DNA of 9,019 nt from DAIOHQ01 sp036744635 (GTDB taxonomy: Bacteria > Planctomycetota > Phycisphaerae > Tepidisphaerales > Tepidisphaeraceae): assembly GCA_036744635.1 (NCBI GenBank), contig DAIOHQ010000206.1, forward strand, positions 1-9,019. The letters are read 5' to 3'. The position numbers and the translations under genes were made by a program. The notes beneath the pieces are model-generated. The model searched no databases. It was not told the origin of the DNA and saw nothing but the letters and a program-made list of their open reading frames with translations. This document shows positions 5,905 through 9,019 of this stretch, in pieces; the first letter of the stretch is position 1, and every line of letters starts with the position of its first letter.

Positions 5905-6312
5905 GCGTTCATAACGTCTACATCATTGACGCCGCAACGGAAGCTCCGGTTGAAGTGGAACTCCACGATGATCTGACGTCTGACGTTCTGTTGGACGTAG
6001 AAGACCAATGGACGCCGTGCCGCCAGGAGCTTCGGGTCAAATTACCTCGAAGTCGCCCCATGGAACTGGACGGTCGATAAGCTTCAGATGCGAAAATTCA
6101 GAGCGTGTGGCCCCGTCTTGTTGCGGGCTGCCGTTGAACAGAGTTATGCCAAGGGGTGGGAAGGCCGGCTTGGATTGCACGCGCTTCCGCAAGCAGCGTC
6201 ATTCTATCTGGGACGAGGTTTGCAGTTCGTCAGGAACGACCCTGACAAACAGAACCTGCCGTATTACGAGCTCTCGACGGCAGCAGCATTCACACTTACG
6301 GGAAGGAGGTGA
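5901..6312 (+). pseudogene. GNAT acetyltransferase gene broken by deletion and frame change
   Basis: The frame beginning at GTG 5901 gives a 59-residue N-terminal piece (VYIIDAATEAPVEVELHDDL, then DVLLDVEDQWTPCRQEL) before TAA at 6078-6080. A different frame then continues a typical GNAT C-terminal half: YLEVAPWN from 6043, RKFRACGPVLLRAAVEQS, GRLGLHALPQAASFY, then LPYYELST, ending with TGA at 6310. Both halves match the start and end of a small GNAT family that I recall as roughly 190-200 residues, often next to an RHH gene. The section between 'QEL' and 'YLE', which should hold the middle strands and part of the acetyl-CoA site, is absent, so about 50-70 codons were lost at about 6033-6043 together with a change of frame. 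An ATG at 6088 could start the second half, but it has no ribosome binding site. The product cannot be a complete enzyme. Confidence 0.7.
6305..6312 (+). promoter_or_regulatory. Strong Shine-Dalgarno site setting the XRE gene start
   Basis: GGAGGTGA, an almost perfect anti-16S complement, lies seven bases before the ATG at 6320 and overlaps the stop codon of the broken GNAT gene. The XRE reading frame is open far upstream (to 6008). This site is the reason for placing the start at 6320, and it indicates efficient translation. Confidence 0.75.
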
Positions 6313-6319
6313 GGCAGTC

Positions 6320-6847
6320 ATGGCACACGAAACATTGAACATGAGCATCACGCGTGAGTGGGCGAGTGCCCAGGCGAAGCTTGAGCCGGATTCCGGAATC
6401 ACTTCCGTCGGCGGCCTCGCACATCGAATCGGTGGAACAGAACAGGTAAGAGGCCGTGGCCCAGAGGAAGGAGCCGAGGTCCTCTCGACCCACACGATGT
6501 CAGTTGACCCAAGGCGGCAATCGCTTGGCAAGTTCATCGAACTTTCGCGTCGGCGAATGCGGTTGTCCGTCGAGCAATTGGCGGAAAGGGCCGACGTAGA
6601 CTTAGTGGAACTGCTTGCCCTCGAGAAGGCAGAGGATATTCTCCCTGAGCCGCGAACCGTCTACCAGTTGGCCCAAGTCCTGCGGATGAAGGTTGAGCCG
6701 TTGTTGGAACTCGCCGGTTTGGTCACCAAATCCATCGGACTGACCGAGTCCGCCGTGAGATTTGCCGCACGCTCGGAACCCATGGACGCATTGACGAAAG
6801 CAGAGGAAGAGGCATTAAACTGGTTCGTTCAGGAGTTGTCGAAATGA
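6320..6847 (+). CDS. XRE-family helix-turn-helix regulator
   Basis: The 175-residue product has an unstructured-looking N-terminal extension (1-65, with many Gly, Ser and Thr), a Cro/CI-type helix-turn-helix (69-135: LGKFIELSRRRMRLSVEQLA, then ERADVDLVELLALEKAEDIL and TVYQLAQVLRMKVEPLLELA), and a short C-terminal tail, FAARSEPMDALTKAEEEALN, ending WFVQELSK. It is presumably a DNA-binding repressor. The stop overlaps a new start codon (ATGA, 6844-6847), the usual sign of a translationally coupled partner. XRE proteins of this shape are commonly paired with a protease (ImmA/IrrE type) or a toxin, but the downstream gene here seems cut off, so which kind of partner it had is unknown. The strong ribosome binding site supports current or recent expression. 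Origin by transfer is plausible, given the neighbouring broken module. Confidence 0.8.
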   Translation: MAHETLNMSITREWASAQAKLEPDSGITSVGGLAHRIGGTEQVRGRGPEEGAEVLSTHTMSVDPRRQSLGKFIELSRRRMRLSVEQLAERADVDLVELLALEKAEDILPEPRTVYQLAQVLRMKVEPLLELAGLVTKSIGLTESAVRFAARSEPMDALTKAEEEALNWFVQELSK

Positions 6848-6944
6848 TGGCGGCTCGGAAGACAGCGAGAGAGCGCACCTTTTTTGAAGGAGACTGCCGC
6901 AAGGGGGCTGCGCATCGGAGCGCCACACAGCCGCTCCCAGAACT
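6844..6944 (+). pseudogene. Probable 5' stump of a gene coupled to the XRE regulator
   Basis: An ATG overlaps the XRE stop and opens a frame beginning MMAARKTARERTFFEGD. After about 30 codons the frame runs into the convergent PEP-CTERM gene and becomes its arginine-rich antisense, which is not protein-like, before TGA at 7030-7032. The ATGA overlap predicts a real partner gene, so I infer that its body was lost in a deletion joining it to the sequence left of the PEP-CTERM stop. The surviving residues are too few to name a family. Confidence 0.35.
6917..6937 (-). terminator. Weak hairpin after the PEP-CTERM gene
   Basis: GGAGCG (6917-6922) and CGCTCC (6932-6937) form a perfect 6-bp stem with a 9-base loop, eight bases beyond the stop codon of the minus-strand gene. 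No U-run follows on that strand. It is the only stem-loop at the right place. Confidence 0.25.
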
Positions 6945-8069
6945 TCAGGCGCGTCGATTGCGGCGGCGCAGCAGGCCGAGGGCGGCACATCCAATCAGGC
7001 CGAGAGCTGCGGGTTCGGGAACTGGGCTGTAAAATTCGACTTGGCTGAGGATGCTGTTTCCGCCCGATATCGCTCCACCAACGTTGAGAATCCGCCAGTA
7101 TTGGGCCGTCGTCGCATCGAAGGTCTCACTGGTGGCGCCGCGGTACTGGACGTCGGCGTAGTTCGTCGGCGCCGACTGGTTCGTCACTGAAGTGAACGGG
7201 CCGGTCGGGCTGTTTGAGTACTGCACGTCAAACGTGGTGCCATAGTAGATGTTCTCCCAGACCAGGAACGCGGATGAAAGCGTGCGCTGCGCCTTGAGGT
7301 CGAACTGGAGGTAGTCGCCGGTCTCCCACGCGCCACCGTCGCCGGTGCGGGAGCCTTCGTCGTCAGTCAAGGTTCCGGTGACGGCCGCGGCGCTGTTGTT
7401 GAAGTCCAACCCATTCTGGCTGGTCGTGACCGCGAAGGTCGGACCGTTGGCCCAGTTCACCTTCGTGTCCGGCAGGGCGGCGTCGGTTCCGTACGGTTCG
7501 ACCAGATATATGCCCGGCCCGCCGCGGGAGCTGCTGGCGTAGGTGTAATCGCCTACCTCAAGGCGAGCGCGGAGATATTGGTAACTGCCCGCCGTGACGG
7601 TTACATCCTTGATCACCCGATTACTGGTTTGAAAGGTGGTGTAGTCAAAGGATCCGATATTGGTCCAAGTCAGGCCGTCAGGAGACTGATCAACATAAAA
7701 CTTCTTAAGGGAAACCAGGTCACCACCCGCGTTCGGCGACCAGAACTCCACCCGCACCTTGGACACGTTGCGAGCCTGGTCCAGTTGCACCCCACCCCAG
7801 TAGGAGGCGGCGCCGCTGGCGGTGGTGGTCCCGTCGGGAATCCACACGAAGTCACCCCAGCGGATGTCGGCCGACTCCCCGTGAGCGGTGCCGGTGCCGG
7901 CGATGTTGTACGCGGTGCCGTATTGCGGCGCGCCGGTCCCGCTGCCGATGAACCCCGTTACGTCAGCGGCCGGTAGTTGCAGCCAGCTATAGTTCGTGAC
8001 ACTCTGCGCCGACCAGACAGGACTGGCTATGAAACCCAGCGCAACCGTAACCCATAAAGCAGATCTCAT
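6945..8069 (-). CDS. Secreted PEP-CTERM protein with two discoidin-like beta domains
   Basis: The 374-residue product is predicted to be exported and then processed at a PEP-CTERM sorting signal by an exosortase, which is not in this window. Residues 1-21 are a Sec signal peptide (MRSALWVTVALGFIASPVWS). The mature part is Gly-, Ser-, Thr- and Tyr-rich and appears to contain two beta-sandwich modules of F5/8-type C (discoidin) style. The first, at about 26-192, has GGVQLDQARNVSKVRVEFW followed by KFYVDQSPDGLTW. The second, at about 200-347, has WETGDYLQFDLKAQRTLSSA, DVQYSNSPTGPF and YWRILNV. Such modules usually bind carbohydrate. The tail is VPEPAALGLIG, a hydrophobic stretch and then RRRNRRA, the complete PEP-CTERM signal. 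The ATG at 8069 has GGAGGGT six bases upstream and begins the signal peptide exactly. The frame is open upstream to 8144 but that part is not needed. The gene is monocistronic and convergent with the XRE island. Confidence 0.85.
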   Translation of the reverse strand: MRSALWVTVALGFIASPVWSAQSVTNYSWLQLPAADVTGFIGSGTGAPQYGTAYNIAGTGTAHGESADIRWGDFVWIPDGTTTASGAASYWGGVQLDQARNVSKVRVEFWSPNAGGDLVSLKKFYVDQSPDGLTWTNIGSFDYTTFQTSNRVIKDVTVTAGSYQYLRARLEVGDYTYASSSRGGPGIYLVEPYGTDAALPDTKVNWANGPTFAVTTSQNGLDFNNSAAAVTGTLTDDEGSRTGDGGAWETGDYLQFDLKAQRTLSSAFLVWENIYYGTTFDVQYSNSPTGPFTSVTNQSAPTNYADVQYRGATSETFDATTAQYWRILNVGGAISGGNSILSQVEFYSPVPEPAALGLIGCAALGLLRRRNRRA

Positions 8070-8141
8070 GAATTGACCCTCCGCAAGAGTAAGTTGAGCC
8101 TCTCCATTGACTTGTTCCACCATCCTGCCACCCGCGCACAG

Positions 8142-8170
8142 CACATATATCGAGACTTGTACCTGTGCAA
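8142..8170 (-). promoter_or_regulatory. Possible promoter of the PEP-CTERM gene
   Basis: On the minus strand TTGCAC (8170-8165) precedes an AT-rich block that can supply TATATG after 15 bases (8149-8144) or TATGTG after 17 (8147-8142). The leader would be about 65 bases long. This is a weak match. Confidence 0.3.
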
Positions 8171-8201
8171 TCTACCCGAAGTTCTCCGGTGCTGCAAGAA
8201 C

Positions 8202-8219
8202 AAATAGCATAAATAGCAT
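8202..8219. repeat. Perfect 9-bp tandem repeat AAATAGCAT x2
   Basis: Two exact adjacent copies are followed by an A-run. The repeat lies about 30 bases upstream of the -35 candidate of the PEP-CTERM gene and so could be an activator binding site. It could equally be a short slippage product. Confidence 0.5.
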
Positions 8220-8265
8220 AAAAACAGCGCGACGGGTGTAGCGCTGGACTGTGGCGCTGTGGAAA

Positions 8266-8321
8266 GGCCCCCACCCCAACCCTCCCCCGGAGTACCGGGA
8301 GAGGGGGTAAGAGGTGGGGCC
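8266..8321. repeat. 56-bp imperfect palindrome with CGG-AGTA-CCG tip
   Basis: Three nested arm pairs fold into one hairpin: GGCCCCCACC (8266-8275) with GGTGGGGCC (8313-8321), CCCTC (8280-8284) with GAGGG (8301-8305), and CCCGG (8286-8290) with CCGGG (8295-8299), around the loop AGTA (8291-8294). The outer arms include one bulge and the middle is interrupted by small mismatches. This looks like a REP/MITE-like dispersed repeat, not a terminator, because no U-run follows on either strand. Confidence 0.7.
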
Positions 8322-8345
8322 GCCTCAAACAAGAGTTACACCCAG

Positions 8346-8374
8346 CGCGCCAGGCAGTCGAGTCAGTTGGCGCG
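8346..8374 (-). terminator. Possible terminator of the response regulator gene
   Basis: CGCGCCA (8346-8352) and TGGCGCG (8368-8374) form a perfect 7-bp GC-rich stem with a 15-base loop, about 50 bases beyond the stop of the minus-strand response regulator. A moderately T-rich stretch follows on that strand about ten bases later, but there is no true U-tract. Confidence 0.3.
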
Positions 8375-8425
8375 AGAATTCGCAAACCAAAATCCACCCA
8401 TTCCACAGATACGACGGCGCTGCGA

Positions 8426-8824
8426 TTAGTTGGGTTTGCCGCTGAGGGATTTCAGCAACATGTCGATATCGAAGGGTTTTTGCAGGAACTGGACGGGTTG
8501 GCCGTGCAGGACGCCGGCGTCATATTCGCCGCTGATGGCGATGACGCGGGATGGGCGGTGGGTCTCCGGGAGCTTGAGGCAGTGATGGACGAGCTCGAAT
8601 CCATCCATCACCGGCATGCGCAGGTCGGTGAGAAGGACGTCGAAGTGCTGGGTGAGCAGATAGCCAAGCCCCTCTTCGCCGTCGCGGGCGGTGACGACCT
8701 CGGCCCCGGCCTGGCGCATCAGCCGGCCGAGTGCCAAACGGGTGGGCGCATGATCTTCAACGATCAGGATTTTCAGCCGTTTGACGGCTTCGGCAGTCGT
8801 CTTGTCAAGTCCGGCAATCAACAT
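8426..8824 (-). CDS. Single-domain response regulator (CheY-like receiver)
   Basis: This 132-residue protein consists only of a receiver domain. The key residues are all present: the acidic pair E23-D24 (KILIVED), the phospho-accepting aspartate D67 in LLTDLRMPVMDGFEL, the switch serine S98 (VIAISGE) and the lysine K116 in LQKPF. A short N-terminal extension (1-16) precedes the first strand, and no output domain follows K116 beyond the last helix (IDMLLKSLSGKPN). It should therefore relay phosphate or act by protein contact in the cytoplasm. The histidine kinase partner is not in the window, so it is an orphan here. AGGA lies nine bases before the ATG at 8824. A GGAG only two bases before it is too close to be ideal. 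The composition matches the chromosomal genes. Confidence 0.93.
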   Translation of the reverse strand: MLIAGLDKTTAEAVKRLKILIVEDHAPTRLALGRLMRQAGAEVVTARDGEEGLGYLLTQHFDVLLTDLRMPVMDGFELVHHCLKLPETHRPSRVIAISGEYDAGVLHGQPVQFLQKPFDIDMLLKSLSGKPN

Positions 8825-8836
8825 CGCTCCACATCC

Positions 8837-8860
8837 TGCCAGAGGTCAGAGTGCCTGGCA
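8837..8860. repeat. Inverted repeat TGCCAG/CTGGCA in the regulator leader
   Basis: TGCCAG (8837-8842) and CTGGCA (8855-8860) form a 6-bp stem with a 12-base loop between the promoter candidate and the start codon of the response regulator gene. The stem touches the AGGA site, so it could affect translation or serve as an operator. Confidence 0.35.
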
Positions 8861-8868
8861 GCGCTTGG

Positions 8869-8896
8869 AATATACTACGCGGCCGGCAAAAGTCGA
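8869..8896 (-). promoter_or_regulatory. Promoter candidate of the response regulator gene
   Basis: On the minus strand TCGACT (8896-8891) is followed after 16 bases by TATATT (8874-8869). Transcription would start at about 8862 and give a leader of about 38 bases containing the inverted repeat. Confidence 0.4.
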
Positions 8897-8990
8897 ACAC
8901 CTGCATTCCCGTGCTATATCTTATGCAGCGCGGCGGTTTGAGGAAATATGGCCGAATTCGGCACTGGGTCAGTTTGAAATTTCTGGGTGC

Positions 8991-9018
8991 CACAGGTCGC
9001 GGTACTCCGAGACCTGTG
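8991..9018. repeat. Palindromic repeat with CGG-TACT-CCG tip
   Basis: CACAGGTC (8991-8998) and GACCTGTG (9011-9018) pair perfectly over 8 bp. One G/A mismatch follows, then CGG (9000-9002) pairs with CCG (9007-9009) around the loop TACT. On the minus strand the tip reads CGG-AGTA-CCG, identical to that of the 8266-8321 element. The repeat may continue past the window edge. Confidence 0.7.
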
Positions 9019-9019
9019 C

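Larger units (their letters stand above)
8070..8425. other. Gene-free gap with promoter, repeats and hairpins
   Basis: No coding region is supported in this gap of about 356 bases. From left to right it holds the ribosome binding site and a possible promoter of the PEP-CTERM gene, a 9-bp tandem repeat (8202-8219), a large imperfect palindrome (8266-8321) and an inverted repeat that may end the response regulator transcript (8346-8374). Confidence 0.6.

Noticed and set aside
5932..6080. The 5901-6080 frame as a complete small protein
   Set aside because: Its end is the frame-shifted tail of the broken GNAT gene. The recognisable N-terminus continues in another frame further on, so it is not an independent gene.
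1..9019. CRISPR array, complete insertion sequence, tRNA or rRNA gene
   Set aside because: No regularly spaced repeats with unique spacers, no transposase-like frame with terminal inverted repeats, and no cloverleaf or rRNA motif were found on either strand.

Overview
The window looks like chromosomal DNA from a GC-rich planctomycete, most likely of the Phycisphaerae type. This rests on a secreted PEP-CTERM-anchored protein, an ECF sigma factor paired with an unusually large membrane anti-sigma factor, mostly monocistronic genes, and repeat-laden intergenic DNA. It is an inference from gene style, because no rRNA or other marker gene is present.

Layout. Positions 1-233 are non-coding and hold short repeats. 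A minus-strand block follows: thiG (234-1055), then an anti-sigma gene (1386-3470) lying downstream of its ECF sigma gene (3525-4208), then pyrE (4421-5005). The gap between thiG and the anti-sigma gene carries a plus-strand 3' fragment of a TM2-domain gene (about 1172-1336). A sigma-E-like promoter lies directly before the sigma gene, with a perfect 12-bp palindrome just upstream of it. A plus-strand block runs from 5137 to about 6944. It starts with an unrecognised basic 102-residue protein that has its own promoter. After it comes a visibly more AT-rich stretch with a ribbon-helix-helix protein, a GNAT acetyltransferase gene broken by an internal deletion and frame change, an XRE-type regulator with a strong ribosome binding site, and what looks like the stump of a further overlapping gene. 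The block ends against a convergent minus-strand gene for a secreted PEP-CTERM protein (6945-8069). A repeat-rich gap of about 350 bases separates it from a minus-strand single-domain response regulator (8426-8824). The window ends in non-coding DNA with a strong palindrome.

Function. ThiG (thiamine thiazole) and PyrE (pyrimidine) are housekeeping enzymes. The sigma/anti-sigma pair is an envelope-sensing regulator. The anti-sigma factor appears to carry a Wza-like polysaccharide-export domain outside the membrane and has lost the zinc-binding cysteines of its N-terminal domain. The AT-rich plus-strand segment looks like a decayed accessory island in which the DNA-binding members of two small modules survive and their partners are damaged.

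The most notable points are the anti-sigma/export-domain fusion with its self-promoter architecture, the decayed RHH-GNAT and XRE modules, and two palindromic repeats with different arms but the same CGG-AGTA-CCG hairpin tip. I saw no CRISPR array, tRNA, rRNA, complete insertion sequence or riboswitch.
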